A model generated the notes under the pieces. It did not search any database and was not told the origin of the DNA. It was given only the letters and a program-made list of their open reading frames with translations. 64,000 nucleotides of DNA, from positions 930,001-994,000 of the forward strand of contig NC_008541.1 of NCBI RefSeq assembly GCF_000196235.1, in the 5' to 3' direction. Shown piece after piece: positions 51,263 to 63,250 of the stretch. Numbering within the stretch: position 1 is the stretch's first letter; each line of letters starts with the position of its first letter. The translations under genes and the position numbers were made by a program. This stretch comes from Arthrobacter sp. FB24 (GTDB taxonomy: Bacteria > Actinomycetota > Actinomycetes > Actinomycetales > Micrococcaceae).

Positions 51263-53845
51263 TCATTGGTCCAGCGCCGTCGCCAGGTACGGCGCCGTCC
51301 GGCTCCGGGCGGAACGTGCGACGGCGGCAGGCGTTCCGGACGCCACGATCTCACCGCCGGCGTCGCCACCGGCAGGCCCGAGATCGATCACCCAGTCCGC
51401 GGCGGCCACCACGTCCATCTCGTGTTCCACCACAATGACCGTGTTTCCGGCGTCCACCAGGCCGTGCAACTGGGCCATGAGCAGCTGCACGTCTGCCGGG
51501 TGGAGCCCCGTGGTGGGCTCGTCCAGCAGGTAGAGGGTGTGGCCGCGGCGCGCTCGCTGGAGTTCCGTGGCCAGCTTGATCCGCTGTGCCTCGCCGCCCG
51601 AGAGTTCAGTGGCGGGCTGGCCCAGCCGGAGGTAGCCCAGGCCAACGTCGCGCAAGGTTTGCAGGCTGCGGGCAGCGGCCGGGATGCCAGCCAGGAAGTC
51701 CGCGGCGGCGTCCACCGTCATGGCAAGCACTTCGGCCACGTTCTTGCCGCTGTAGGTCACCTCCAGCGTCTCCGGGTTGTAGCGCGAGCCCCCGCACTCG
51801 GGGCAGGGGCCGTAGCTGCCCGGGAGGAAGAGGAGCTCAACAGCCACGAAGCCTTCGCCCAGGCAGGTCTCGCAGCGGCCGCCTGCCACGTTGAAGGAGA
51901 ACCGTCCGGCGCCGAAGCGGCGGGCACGTGCCTGCTCGGTGGCGGCGAATTCCTTGCGCACTGCGTCGAACAGCCCGGTGTACGTGGCCAGGTTGGACCG
52001 CGGCGTGCGTCCGATCGGCTTCTGGTCCACGCGCACCAGACGGTCGATCCGCTCCATTCCGCTGGTTTCTGCCACGGCTTCGGAAACGATGAGCGGTTCT
52101 CCGGACCCGGCGTCCCCGGCGTCCAGGGCCTCGGGGGTTATCTCCGCAGCCGCCGTATTCTCAACCGCTTCCGGGTGGAGCCGCGCCCCCACTACTTCGG
52201 CAAGGACCTGGCTCACCAGCGTGGACTTGCCCGAGCCGGAAACGCCCGTGACCGCCGTCAGGATGCCCAGCGGGAACTCGGCATCGAGATCACGCAGGTT
52301 GTGCCGGCTGATGCCTTTCAACGCGAGCCAGCCGTCCGCTTGCCTGACCACAGACTCCCGGCGCGCACCGCCGTCGCCCTGTGCGCCGCCGTCCGGAAAC
52401 AGGAAGGGGCGGGTGACGGACGACTCCACCTCGGCGAGCCCGGCAACCGGGCCGCTGTAGAGGATCTCGCCGCCGCCCTCGCCTGCGCGCGGGCCCACGT
52501 CAACCAGCCAGTCGGCGCGGCGGACCACGTCCATGTTGTGTTCCACCACGAACACCGAATTGCCGGAGGACTTGAGCGCTTCGAGCACAGCCTGCAGCGG
52601 TTCGGCGTCGGCGGGGTGGAGCCCCGCGGACGGCTCGTCCAGCACGTACACCACGCCGAACAGCCCGGAGCGCAGCTGGGTGGCGATCCGCAGCCGCTGC
52701 ATCTCGCCGGGGGAGAGCGTGGGCGTGGCCCGGCCCAGGGCGAGGTAGCCCAGGCCCAGTTCCAGCAGCACGGTGATCCGCAGCAGGAGGTCGCGGGTGA
52801 TGGCCACGGCAACTTCGTTGGTCTCGCCTGATGCAGCGGCCCTGCTGGCCGTCCCGGCGTCCTTGAGCTCGCTGGTGGGCCGGATGACCTCGGCCAGTTC
52901 CGTCATGGGTACGGCGTTGAGCTCGGCGATGGTGCGGCCGGCGAAGGTCACGGCCAGGGCGTCGGGCGTCAGCCCGCTGCCCCCGCAGCGCTCGCACGGT
53001 CCCGTTTCCATGAACCGGAGGACGCGCTGGCGCATGGTGTCGCTTTTGGAGTCCGCCAGTGTGTGGAGCACGTAGCTCTTGGCGCTCCAGAAGCGGCCTT
53101 TGTAGGGTTTGGCCACCCGGTCCCGCTTCGGCGTCACCTCCACCACGGGCTGTTCCTCGGTGAACAGGATCCAGTCTCGGTGCTTTTTGGGCAGCTTCCG
53201 CCAGGGGATGTTGACGTCGTAGCCGAGGTGGCTGAGGATATCGCGGAGGTTCTTGCCCTGCCATGCGCCCGGCCAGGCCGCAATGGCGCCGTCGGCGATG
53301 CTAAGCGAGGTGTCAGGTACCAGGGACGATTCGCTGACCGTATGGGCAATGCCCAGGCCGTGGCAGACGGGGCAGGCCCCGGCGGCCGTGTTAGGCGAAA
53401 ACGCGTCCGAATCCAGCTGGGCCTTGCCGTCCGGATAGGTGCCGGCGCGCGAGAACAGCATGCGCAGCGAGTTGGACAGCGTGGTCACCGTACCCGCGGT
53501 GGACCGGCTGCTCGGCGTACCGCGCCGTTGTTGAAGCGCGACGGCGGGAGGCAGCCCGGTGATCATCTCCACCTTGGGATTGTGGCCCTGCTGGATGAGG
53601 CGCCGCGCGTACGGGGCCACGGATTCGAAATAGCGGCGCTGGGCTTCCGCGTAAATGGTGCCGAAGGCGAGGGATGACTTGCCTGAACCGGAGACGCCGG
53701 TGAACGCAACGATGGCGTCCCGGGGCACGTCGACGTCCACGTTGCGCAGGTTGTTTTCCCGGGCTCCGCGCACCCGGACGAATCCATCGGCGGGGTGGTC
53801 CGGAGTCAGGAAGGGCACATTGGAAGCCTGCTTGTTATGTTGCAT
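51263..53845 (-). CDS. Class II UvrA-like ABC ATPase (no UvrB-binding domain)
   Basis: 860 residues with two UvrA ATPase halves: Walker A GVSGSGKSSLA near 50 and GVSGSGKSTLV in the second half, signatures LSPGEMQRLRIA and LSGGEAQRIKLA, and zinc Cys pairs in GACPVCHGLG, GPCERCGGSG and GRCETCLGEG / YGPCPECGGS. The segment between the first Walker A and GACPVC is only about 100 residues, so the UvrB-binding domain of true UvrA is missing. That is the UvrA2/DrrC class linked to DNA-damage or drug tolerance. Start ATG 53845; the same frame stays open upstream to 55318 over the divergent deaminase. Confidence 0.9.
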   Translation of the reverse strand: MQHNKQASNVPFLTPDHPADGFVRVRGARENNLRNVDVDVPRDAIVAFTGVSGSGKSSLAFGTIYAEAQRRYFESVAPYARRLIQQGHNPKVEMITGLPPAVALQQRRGTPSSRSTAGTVTTLSNSLRMLFSRAGTYPDGKAQLDSDAFSPNTAAGACPVCHGLGIAHTVSESSLVPDTSLSIADGAIAAWPGAWQGKNLRDILSHLGYDVNIPWRKLPKKHRDWILFTEEQPVVEVTPKRDRVAKPYKGRFWSAKSYVLHTLADSKSDTMRQRVLRFMETGPCERCGGSGLTPDALAVTFAGRTIAELNAVPMTELAEVIRPTSELKDAGTASRAAASGETNEVAVAITRDLLLRITVLLELGLGYLALGRATPTLSPGEMQRLRIATQLRSGLFGVVYVLDEPSAGLHPADAEPLQAVLEALKSSGNSVFVVEHNMDVVRRADWLVDVGPRAGEGGGEILYSGPVAGLAEVESSVTRPFLFPDGGAQGDGGARRESVVRQADGWLALKGISRHNLRDLDAEFPLGILTAVTGVSGSGKSTLVSQVLAEVVGARLHPEAVENTAAAEITPEALDAGDAGSGEPLIVSEAVAETSGMERIDRLVRVDQKPIGRTPRSNLATYTGLFDAVRKEFAATEQARARRFGAGRFSFNVAGGRCETCLGEGFVAVELLFLPGSYGPCPECGGSRYNPETLEVTYSGKNVAEVLAMTVDAAADFLAGIPAAARSLQTLRDVGLGYLRLGQPATELSGGEAQRIKLATELQRARRGHTLYLLDEPTTGLHPADVQLLMAQLHGLVDAGNTVIVVEHEMDVVAAADWVIDLGPAGGDAGGEIVASGTPAAVARSARSRTAPYLATALDQ

Positions 53846-53881
53846 TGGTTCGACTCTATCGGTGCGCGGCCGCTGCGGGCA

Positions 53882-53887
53882 TATCCT
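53882..53887 (+). promoter_or_regulatory. -10 element of a leaderless deaminase mRNA
   Basis: TATCCT ends 6 bases before the ATG at 53894 and no Shine-Dalgarno sequence lies between, so transcription probably begins at the start codon. The UvrA-like gene starts 48 bp away in the opposite direction. Confidence 0.45.
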
Positions 53888-53893
53888 TACCGG

Positions 53894-55030
53894 ATGGAAA
53901 CTTACGACGGCGCGCCCGAACCCGGCGGAGCGCCAGCACTCAGCGATGCTCCTGCACACGCCCCCGAGCAGGCCACAACGGCCCAACCCGGCACCGAAGA
54001 GGCCGTGGCGGCCCAACCCGACACCGAAGAGGCCGCGGCCGAGGCTCCCGTGAAACTTCTGCCGGTGGCGGAGCTGCACCTTCACATCGAGGGGACCCTG
54101 GAGCCGGAGCTGATCTTCGCACTTGCCGAACGGAATGGCATCAGGCTGCCGTACGCGGACCTGGACGAGCTGCGCGCCCGCTACGAGTTCACGGACCTGC
54201 AGTCCTTCCTGGACCTGTACTACGCCAACATGGCCGTTCTGCAGACGGAGCAGGACTTCGCGGACATGACCCGCGCGTACCTGGAGCGGGCAGCGGCCGC
54301 GGGAGTGCGGCACGCCGAAATCATGATGGACCCTCAGGCCCACGTGTCCCGCGGGGTCCCGCTGCAGACCTGCGTGAACGGTGTTGCGTCCGTGCTGGCG
54401 AATTCCTTGGAGGAGTTCGGGGTGTCCACCCTGCTCATCGCCGCGTTCCTGCGCGACCTGCCTGAGGAAGCGGCCCTCGACGTCCTGGAGCAGCTGCTGG
54501 CCATGAACGCGCCCATTGCCGGTATCGGCCTGGACTCGGCCGAAGTGGGCAACCCTCCAGCCAAATTCGAACGGCTCTTCGCCCGGGCGAAGGAAGCCGG
54601 CCTGCACCGGATAGCGCACGCCGGCGAGGAGGGCCCGCCGTCGTACATCATCGATGCGCTGGAACTGCTGGACGTGGAGCGGATCGATCACGGCATCCGC
54701 TGCATGGAGGATCCCGACCTGGTGGAACACCTCGTCGCGGAGCGCGTGCCGCTGACCGTGTGCCCCTTGTCCAATGTGCGCCTCCGTGCCGTGGACACCC
54801 TGGCCGAGCACCCGCTTCCGGCAATGCTCGCCGCGGGACTGAACGTCAGCGTGAATTCGGACGATCCCGCCTACTTCGGCGGGTACGTGGACGACAACTT
54901 CGTGCAGCTGCAGACCGTTTTGGGATTGTCCGAGTTCGACCGGGTCCGGCTGGCCTCCAACTCCATCCGGTCTTCCTTCGCGGACGAGGAACGCAAAACG
55001 GAGCTGCTCGCGGAGCTCGGCTACTCCTGA
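53894..55030 (+). CDS. Adenine deaminase (adenosine-deaminase superfamily)
   Basis: 378 residues. Zinc His pair in ELHLHIEGTLEPEL near 61-63, catalytic Glu/His in RIAHAGEEGPPS near 240, DHGIRC, and metal-binding Asp in SVNSDDPAYFGGY near 320. EGTLEPE and DDPAYFGGY are typical of the fungal/bacterial adenine deaminases rather than adenosine deaminases (which have DDPxxS), so adenine to hypoxanthine in purine salvage is the best call. The first 50 residues are an acidic, Ala/Glu/Pro-rich tail with an internal repeat (AAQPDTEEA) absent from relatives; a later start near 54050 is possible. Confidence 0.85.
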   Translation: METYDGAPEPGGAPALSDAPAHAPEQATTAQPGTEEAVAAQPDTEEAAAEAPVKLLPVAELHLHIEGTLEPELIFALAERNGIRLPYADLDELRARYEFTDLQSFLDLYYANMAVLQTEQDFADMTRAYLERAAAAGVRHAEIMMDPQAHVSRGVPLQTCVNGVASVLANSLEEFGVSTLLIAAFLRDLPEEAALDVLEQLLAMNAPIAGIGLDSAEVGNPPAKFERLFARAKEAGLHRIAHAGEEGPPSYIIDALELLDVERIDHGIRCMEDPDLVEHLVAERVPLTVCPLSNVRLRAVDTLAEHPLPAMLAAGLNVSVNSDDPAYFGGYVDDNFVQLQTVLGLSEFDRVRLASNSIRSSFADEERKTELLAELGYS

Positions 55031-55158
55031 ACACAGCCGGCCTTGCCAGTGGTTGCGGCGTCCACCCATAACTGCTAATCCTGAGGACAGGTCCTGTCCG
55101 TGGGGACACCAGTTCAAAGCAGCACTGAGTAGCAAGTCCGAGTCAAGGAGGGCGCAGC

Positions 55159-57456
<2,298 letters not shown>

Positions 57457-57470
57457 CTCCAACCACGTAG

Positions 57471-57788
57471 CTATTGGGCGGTGCCGCTCCAGCCTTCGCT
57501 GTCCGGGCCGCCGTCGGCTCCGTGCTCGCACAACTTCAGGGCGACCTCCGCGGCCGACTCGATGGCCTCGCTGGGGCTGGCCTTCCCCTTGGCCGCGGAC
57601 AGCCCTGCCGCATAGCCCACCACCACCGCGCTGATCGGACCGGCGCCGTCGTTGACTGCCTCGGAGGATTCTTTGGCGAGTCGGCGAATCAGCGCGTGGT
57701 CAAGCTCCAGATCCAGGATCTGCAGCGCATGGGAGAGCCGGCGGCTCCATTGGGCCAGGGCCAGGTCTTCTTCATTGAGTTCGGTCAC
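57471..57788 (-). CDS. DUF6457 family protein
   Basis: A 105-residue helical protein with the DUF6457 pattern (LELDHALIRRLAKESSEAV, then GPISAVVVGYAAGLSAAKG). In many actinobacteria this domain is fused to or encoded with MobA-type molybdenum cofactor guanylyltransferases, so its position 15 bp from the molybdopterin oxidoreductase gene, convergently, fits a role in cofactor handling; that role is inference. Confidence 0.8.
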   Translation of the reverse strand: MTELNEEDLALAQWSRRLSHALQILDLELDHALIRRLAKESSEAVNDGAGPISAVVVGYAAGLSAAKGKASPSEAIESAAEVALKLCEHGADGGPDSEGWSGTAQ

Positions 57789-57845
57789 TGTGTCTCCTTC
57801 ATTGCGGTCGTGGGGTCGCTCGGTATTGGCCGGCGGGGGCCGGCC

Positions 57846-58820
<975 letters not shown>

Positions 58821-59132
58821 GCTGGTCTCCTCATAGAAGAAGGGCGGGACTGGCGGTGTGGCTTCATCGGAAGATTGCCTAGTAAAGGCAGGACGCCACT
58901 ATAGGCAGGTACGCTCGGCACCCACAACGGGTGGTCCCGTGAGGGTCGTCTCGCTTGTTTGTCAACGGGTCCAAAGTCCCGATGTTTTCGCCCCGCAGCT
59001 GAGACCCTAGGATCACTTGTGCTGCATTCGGCGTCACAGTCGGTCACGACACACGTTGTTAACGCCCATAGTCGCCTCCGGTTACAGTTCACTGGCAAAA
59101 TGCTGAGTGATCACCTGCTCGAAAGGACAAAT
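58821..59132. other. 312-bp divergent intergenic region
   Basis: Lies between the aldo/keto reductase and the X25-domain protein. It holds the reductase ribosome site, a TAGGAT that could be a -10 element near 59008, and the AAAGGA site before 59133. An open frame continues through it in the X25 gene's frame from 58959 but lacks a start signal. I see no RNA gene or strong repeat. Confidence 0.4.
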
Positions 59133-60023
59133 ATGCCCACGGCTATTGCAGACACCACCACTGTTCGACTCAAATCAGTGCTCGACATCCTCGCGGAAAG
59201 CGTTCTGTCGGGCGAGACCCTCGGCGCGGGCGCGGTCCTGGCCCAGGCCACGGTCCGGGTACCGCTGAACGAGAAGGAAAGTGAGCTGCTCAGCGGAGGC
59301 ATTCCCCGGGGACACAAGGCCCTGACCACCGCCACCAGCAAGCTCGTCAAGGCCGGCTGGCTCGTCAAGGGACGCAGCGGCTGGACCATCACCGAGGAGG
59401 GCCTCCGCGCCACGGTGGCATTCCCGGATGCTGACTCATTCGCCACCGCACTCGCGGAAGGAACTCCGGTTCCCGCGGACGTTCCCGTACCCACATCGCT
59501 TCCAGCCAAGGCTGCGGCCCCGAAGGCCGCTGCCGCAAAAGCTCCCAAGGCTGCACCGAAGAAAAAGGCGCCCTCCAAGGCAGCGAAGGTGGTCGAAAAG
59601 GCTGCCGAGCTGATCGAAGAGGCGGTTGCACCTGTGGCGAAGGCTGTGCGCACGCGCAAGGCTGCCGCCAAGCCGGCCCCCGGCGAGGAGACCCAGGCAG
59701 AGGTCCCCAGCGTGGAATCGATCGACCAGCCGGAAGCAGTCGCCATCGCCGGCGACTTCAACGTGCTGCTGGGAGCACCGGCAAACTGGGCGCCGCAGTA
59801 CGACGAGGCCCAGATGAAGCTGGATGCAGTGGACCAGTTGTGGAAGCTCACCACGGACCTCCCGGCCGGGCACTACAGCTTCAAGATCGCGCTCAACCGC
59901 TCCTGGGATGAGAACTACGGTGCGTTCGGTGCATTTGATGGCGCCAACCACGAGCTCCACCACCCCGGCGGCCGGATCACGTTCAACTACGATCACCGGA
60001 CCCGGGACATCACTCTGGTCTAA
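59133..60023 (+). CDS. Winged-helix / Lys-Ala-rich / pullulanase X25-domain protein
   Basis: 296 residues in three parts. Residues 10-105 look like a winged helix (VRLKSVLDILAESVLSGETL, TTATSKLVKAGWLVKGRSGW). Residues 115-185 are a Lys/Ala/Pro-rich tail like bacterial histone-H1-type proteins (AAAPKAAAAKAPKAAPKKKA). Residues 204-296 form a pullulanase X25-type glycan-binding domain (AIAGDFNVLLGAPANWAPQY, PAGHYSFKIALNRSWDENYG). There is no signal peptide, so it is cytoplasmic. AAAGGA lies 7 bases before the ATG. The mix of a nucleic-acid-type N-terminus with a starch/glycogen-type C-terminus is unusual; glycogen attachment or glycan-responsive DNA binding is speculation. Confidence 0.75.
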   Translation: MPTAIADTTTVRLKSVLDILAESVLSGETLGAGAVLAQATVRVPLNEKESELLSGGIPRGHKALTTATSKLVKAGWLVKGRSGWTITEEGLRATVAFPDADSFATALAEGTPVPADVPVPTSLPAKAAAPKAAAAKAPKAAPKKKAPSKAAKVVEKAAELIEEAVAPVAKAVRTRKAAAKPAPGEETQAEVPSVESIDQPEAVAIAGDFNVLLGAPANWAPQYDEAQMKLDAVDQLWKLTTDLPAGHYSFKIALNRSWDENYGAFGAFDGANHELHHPGGRITFNYDHRTRDITLV

Positions 60024-60077
60024 CCCCCATTGTGCAGGGCCCCGCACAGAGCAGGGCATGCGGCTGTTCCTGTAGGC

Positions 60078-60121
60078 AGCTGACCCTGATCGGCCTAGAA
60101 TCAGAGCCATCAGGGTCAGCT
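60078..60121. promoter_or_regulatory. 13-bp inverted repeat around a -10 element
   Basis: AGCTGACCCTGAT (60078-60090) and ATCAGGGTCAGCT (60109-60121) are perfect reverse complements flanking an 18-base centre that contains TAGAAT (60096-60101). It sits 20 bases before the hydrolase start. It can be an operator over the hydrolase promoter, or a terminator hairpin for the preceding gene. Confidence 0.6.
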
Positions 60122-60141
60122 CCACTTAGGAGCGGTGCGGC

Positions 60142-60936
60142 ATGGACACCGTTGAGATTTCAGGACTGCGAATCGGCTACCAGCGTGCGGGCCAGGGTCC
60201 TCCGCTGGTGCTCCTTCACGGTGCGTACGAGGACAGCCGCGTCTGGAGCCGGCAGCTGGAGGGTCTGTCCGGCGAGTTCACCGTCATAGCCTGGGACGCC
60301 CCGGGCTGCGGCCGCTCCGACGATCCTCCGCCGGACTTTTCCGGCCGTGAACTGGGTGACGCGCTCGCGGGCTTCCTCCGCGAGGTATCACCCCGGAAAC
60401 CGCACGTCCTCGGACTGTCCTGGGGATCGGGCGTCGCCTTGGAGCTGTACCGGAGCCACCCGAACATGGCGGCTTCCCTGCTGCTTGTTTCGGCGTATGC
60501 CGGCTGGGCGGGCTCGCTACCGCCGGAGGAAGTCGAGCGCCGGTACGCGCAGATCCTGGCCGAGCTCGACCAGCCGCCCGAACAGTTCATCCCCGTCTGG
60601 ATGCCCACGTTGTTCACGGCGCGCGCGGATCCCGCCGTCGTCCAAGAGGCGAGTGACATCATGGCCGACTTCCACCCCGCCGGCATGCGGGCACTGCTGA
60701 GCGCTAGCGGTCATGCCGATTATCGTGACGTGCTGCCTACCATCAGCGTTCCCACCCTGCTCCTCTACGGGGAGGAAGACGTGCGGTCGCCCCTGGCGGT
60801 GGCGCGTGACATGCACCGACAGATTCCCGGTTCAGAGCTCGTGGTGATTCCCGGCGTCGGACATATGGTGGCAGCGGAGACGCCGGAGGCGTTCAACAGC
60901 GAAGTGCGCCGGTTCCTGCACGGCATCGGCGATTGA
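60142..60936 (+). CDS. Alpha/beta hydrolase
   Basis: A 264-residue canonical alpha/beta hydrolase. Nucleophile S93 in GLSWGSGVAL, acid D213 in YGEEDVRSPL and H241 in PGVGHMVAAETP complete the triad; the oxyanion motif is LLHGAYEDSRVW. Esterase, lactonase or C-C hydrolase activity cannot be separated. AGGAG precedes the ATG at 60142. It is preceded by the large inverted repeat, which suggests its own regulation. Confidence 0.9.
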   Translation: MDTVEISGLRIGYQRAGQGPPLVLLHGAYEDSRVWSRQLEGLSGEFTVIAWDAPGCGRSDDPPPDFSGRELGDALAGFLREVSPRKPHVLGLSWGSGVALELYRSHPNMAASLLLVSAYAGWAGSLPPEEVERRYAQILAELDQPPEQFIPVWMPTLFTARADPAVVQEASDIMADFHPAGMRALLSASGHADYRDVLPTISVPTLLLYGEEDVRSPLAVARDMHRQIPGSELVVIPGVGHMVAAETPEAFNSEVRRFLHGIGD

Positions 60937-60980
60937 GCCCGTCGAATTGAACCCGTCGAAAGATTGAGCCCGTCGAAATC

Positions 60981-61208
60981 CTAGAACCGTGTGGGGTCCG
61001 GATTTGGCGCAGGCGGCACCGGCGGCATGGGTCCCGGGTCGGGGATCGGCAGCGGACCTGGCGTCGGTGACGGCTCCGGTCCCGGATGCGGGCGGGGCTC
61101 CGTGGGGTCCGGCCTGCTGGGAGGGAACGGGTTGTCCGGGTCAGGCGGTCCGGTGGGCCCCGGTTCCGGCGGGAACGGATCCGGCTCCGGCAGCGGTGGA
61201 ATAGTCAT
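60981..61208 (-). CDS. Small proline-rich protein
   Basis: A 75-residue protein made almost entirely of Pro with Asp/Glu/Gly (PLPEPDPFPPEPGPTGPPDP at the start). It is supported by AAGGAG at 7 bases before the ATG and its place 29 bp after the GH13 gene on the same strand. It has no signal peptide or helix and probably adopts an extended polyproline form. The opposite strand in the same stretch is a Gly-rich open frame without a ribosome site, which I reject. Confidence 0.6.
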   Translation of the reverse strand: MTIPPLPEPDPFPPEPGPTGPPDPDNPFPPSRPDPTEPRPHPGPEPSPTPGPLPIPDPGPMPPVPPAPNPDPTRF

Positions 61209-61237
61209 GATGCTCTCCTTGCCTTGCTGGTGGTGCT

Positions 61238-63106
61238 TCAGTTGTTGTGTTGCCGGCGGAAGACCTTCAGCTCCCAGGGGCGGAGCGTGATTTCAGCATG
61301 TGTCCCGGCTCCGTCGGACGGGTAGTTTCCCAGGATCAGCTCAGCCGGGTAGTGGCCAAGTTCAGGTTCATCCGCACCGGCTTCGGCATCGCCCCAGCCG
61401 CCGCCATCGAGTTCCACGGTCCGGTCTTCCCCGGAGAAGTTGCCCAGTACCAGCAGCTGCACACCCGGCGCCGCAGCAACACCGGCAGCCGCACCAGCCG
61501 CAGACCCCGGGAGTGACCGCCTGAAGGCGTACACGTGCTCGTCGTCCGGCAGCAGCATGCTGAAGTCACCCTCCGCCACCACGGGCTCGGCGTGGCGCAG
61601 GGCGATGACCTGGCGGTAAAAACTGAACACCGAGTCCGGGTTGTCTTCCTGTTCTGCGGCGTTGATGTGGCTGGTGTTCGGGTTGACGGCGATCCACGGC
61701 GCTCCCGTGGTGAACCCGCCATGCCGGGTGGCGTCCCACTGCACGGGCGTGCGGGCATTGTCCCGGTTCAGGGGCGCCAGGGCGGCCAGGACTTCGGCGT
61801 CGGTGTGGCCCAGGTGGGTGGTGGCTTCGCGGTGGTGGTTGAGCACCTCGATGTCGCGGTAGTCGCTGATGGCCCCAAAGCTCATGTTGGTCATGCCCAG
61901 TTCCTCGCCCTGGTACACATACGGGGTGCCTCGGTGCAGGTGCAGGACGCCGGCCAGCATCTTGGCGGACAGTTCGCGGTACTGCCCGTCGTCGCCGAAG
62001 CGGGACACGGCACGGGCCTGGTCGTGGTTGCCCCAGTAGAGGCTGTTCCAGCCGCGCCCGGCCAAGGCTTCCTGCCAGCGGCCAAGGGACTGTTTCAAGT
62101 CGGTGAGCCGCAGCTTCCTGGGCCGCCACTTGTTGCCGTCTTCCTGGTCCAGCGCCACGTGCTCGAACTGGAACACCATGTCCACCTCGCGCCGGGCAGG
62201 GTCTGTGAACAGGACGGCGTCCTCCACCGTGACGCCGGGCATCTCGCCCACGGTCAGCAGAGGCTTATCCCGGCCGGCGAAAACTTCGAGGTGCATTTCG
62301 TGCAGGAACTCGTGGATCCGGGGTCCGGACATGAAGTGCGGACTGCCGTCGCCAAACAGCATCCCTTCGGCCTTCGGCCCGTCCGGCAGGGACGTGTCCT
62401 TGGAGATGAAGTTGATGACGTCCATCCGGAAGCCGTCCACGCCGCGGTCCAGCCACCAGTTCATCATGTCGTAGACGGCTGCGCGGACCTCCGGGTTTTC
62501 CCAGTTCAAGTCCGGCTGCTTCCGGGAGAACAGGTGCAGGTAGTACTCGCCGGTGGCCTGGTCAAACTCCCAGGCCGGGCCGGAGAACGCGGATCCCCAG
62601 TTGTTGGGTTCTGCACCGCCGCCGCCTACGGGACTCTGCCTGGGCGGCCGCCACCAGTACCAGTCGCGCTTGGGGTTGTCCTTGGAGGAGCGGGATTCGA
62701 TGAACCACGGGTGCTCGTCCGAGGTGTGGTTGACCACCAGGTCCATCACCAGTTTCATGCCCCGCGCGTGCAGCCCGTCGGTCAGCTGCTGCAGATCGGC
62801 CAGGCTGCCGAAGATGGGGTCCACGTCGCGGTAATTGCTGATGTCGTAGCCGTTGTCATCCTGCGGGGAGGTGTAGATGGGGGAGAGCCAGACGACGTCC
62901 ACCCCCAGCTTCTGCAGGTAGTCCAGCTTGCTGATGATGCCCGGCAGGTCGCCTATGCCGTCGCCGTCGGAGTCCGCAAAGCTGCGCGGATAGATCTGGT
63001 AGACCACCGCTTTATGGAACCAGCCGGGGTCCGTGGTTGTCTCGTCATCGTTGTCCTCCGCAGCACTGACAGGGGGTTCCGTTGCGGGCTCCGCGTGGGT
63101 GGTCAT
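61238..63106 (-). CDS. GH13 alpha-glucosidase
   Basis: A 622-residue intracellular GH13 enzyme of the oligo-1,6-glucosidase/alpha-glucosidase group. Conserved regions: MDLVVNHTSDEHPWF, nucleophile Asp in GVDGFRMDVINF near 227, acid Glu in LLTVGEMPG near 290, and WGNHDQARAVSRFG near 360; domain II QPDLNWENPEVR is also typical. It releases glucose from short alpha-glucans, isomaltose or sucrose-like sugars. The first 27 residues are an acidic, low-complexity tail. A small proline-rich gene follows on the same strand. Confidence 0.94.
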   Translation of the reverse strand: MTTHAEPATEPPVSAAEDNDDETTTDPGWFHKAVVYQIYPRSFADSDGDGIGDLPGIISKLDYLQKLGVDVVWLSPIYTSPQDDNGYDISNYRDVDPIFGSLADLQQLTDGLHARGMKLVMDLVVNHTSDEHPWFIESRSSKDNPKRDWYWWRPPRQSPVGGGGAEPNNWGSAFSGPAWEFDQATGEYYLHLFSRKQPDLNWENPEVRAAVYDMMNWWLDRGVDGFRMDVINFISKDTSLPDGPKAEGMLFGDGSPHFMSGPRIHEFLHEMHLEVFAGRDKPLLTVGEMPGVTVEDAVLFTDPARREVDMVFQFEHVALDQEDGNKWRPRKLRLTDLKQSLGRWQEALAGRGWNSLYWGNHDQARAVSRFGDDGQYRELSAKMLAGVLHLHRGTPYVYQGEELGMTNMSFGAISDYRDIEVLNHHREATTHLGHTDAEVLAALAPLNRDNARTPVQWDATRHGGFTTGAPWIAVNPNTSHINAAEQEDNPDSVFSFYRQVIALRHAEPVVAEGDFSMLLPDDEHVYAFRRSLPGSAAGAAAGVAAAPGVQLLVLGNFSGEDRTVELDGGGWGDAEAGADEPELGHYPAELILGNYPSDGAGTHAEITLRPWELKVFRRQHNN

Positions 63107-63250
63107 GGCCTGGTCTCCTCAGTTGCTTGCGGCGGGTCTGATGATGGGGCTCGGTTTGATTATTGATCAGATCGGCCGGGCAGGAAAGGGCCTGATCCGG
63201 CAGCGGGGGAGCAGGGGAGAGCAGGGGATCCGGGGAAGCAGGCGGCGGCG

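Noticed and set aside
60991..61290. Gly/Ser-rich plus-strand frame opposite the proline-rich gene
   Set aside because: No ribosome site and no homology pattern; Gly-rich sequence is the automatic complement of Pro codons.
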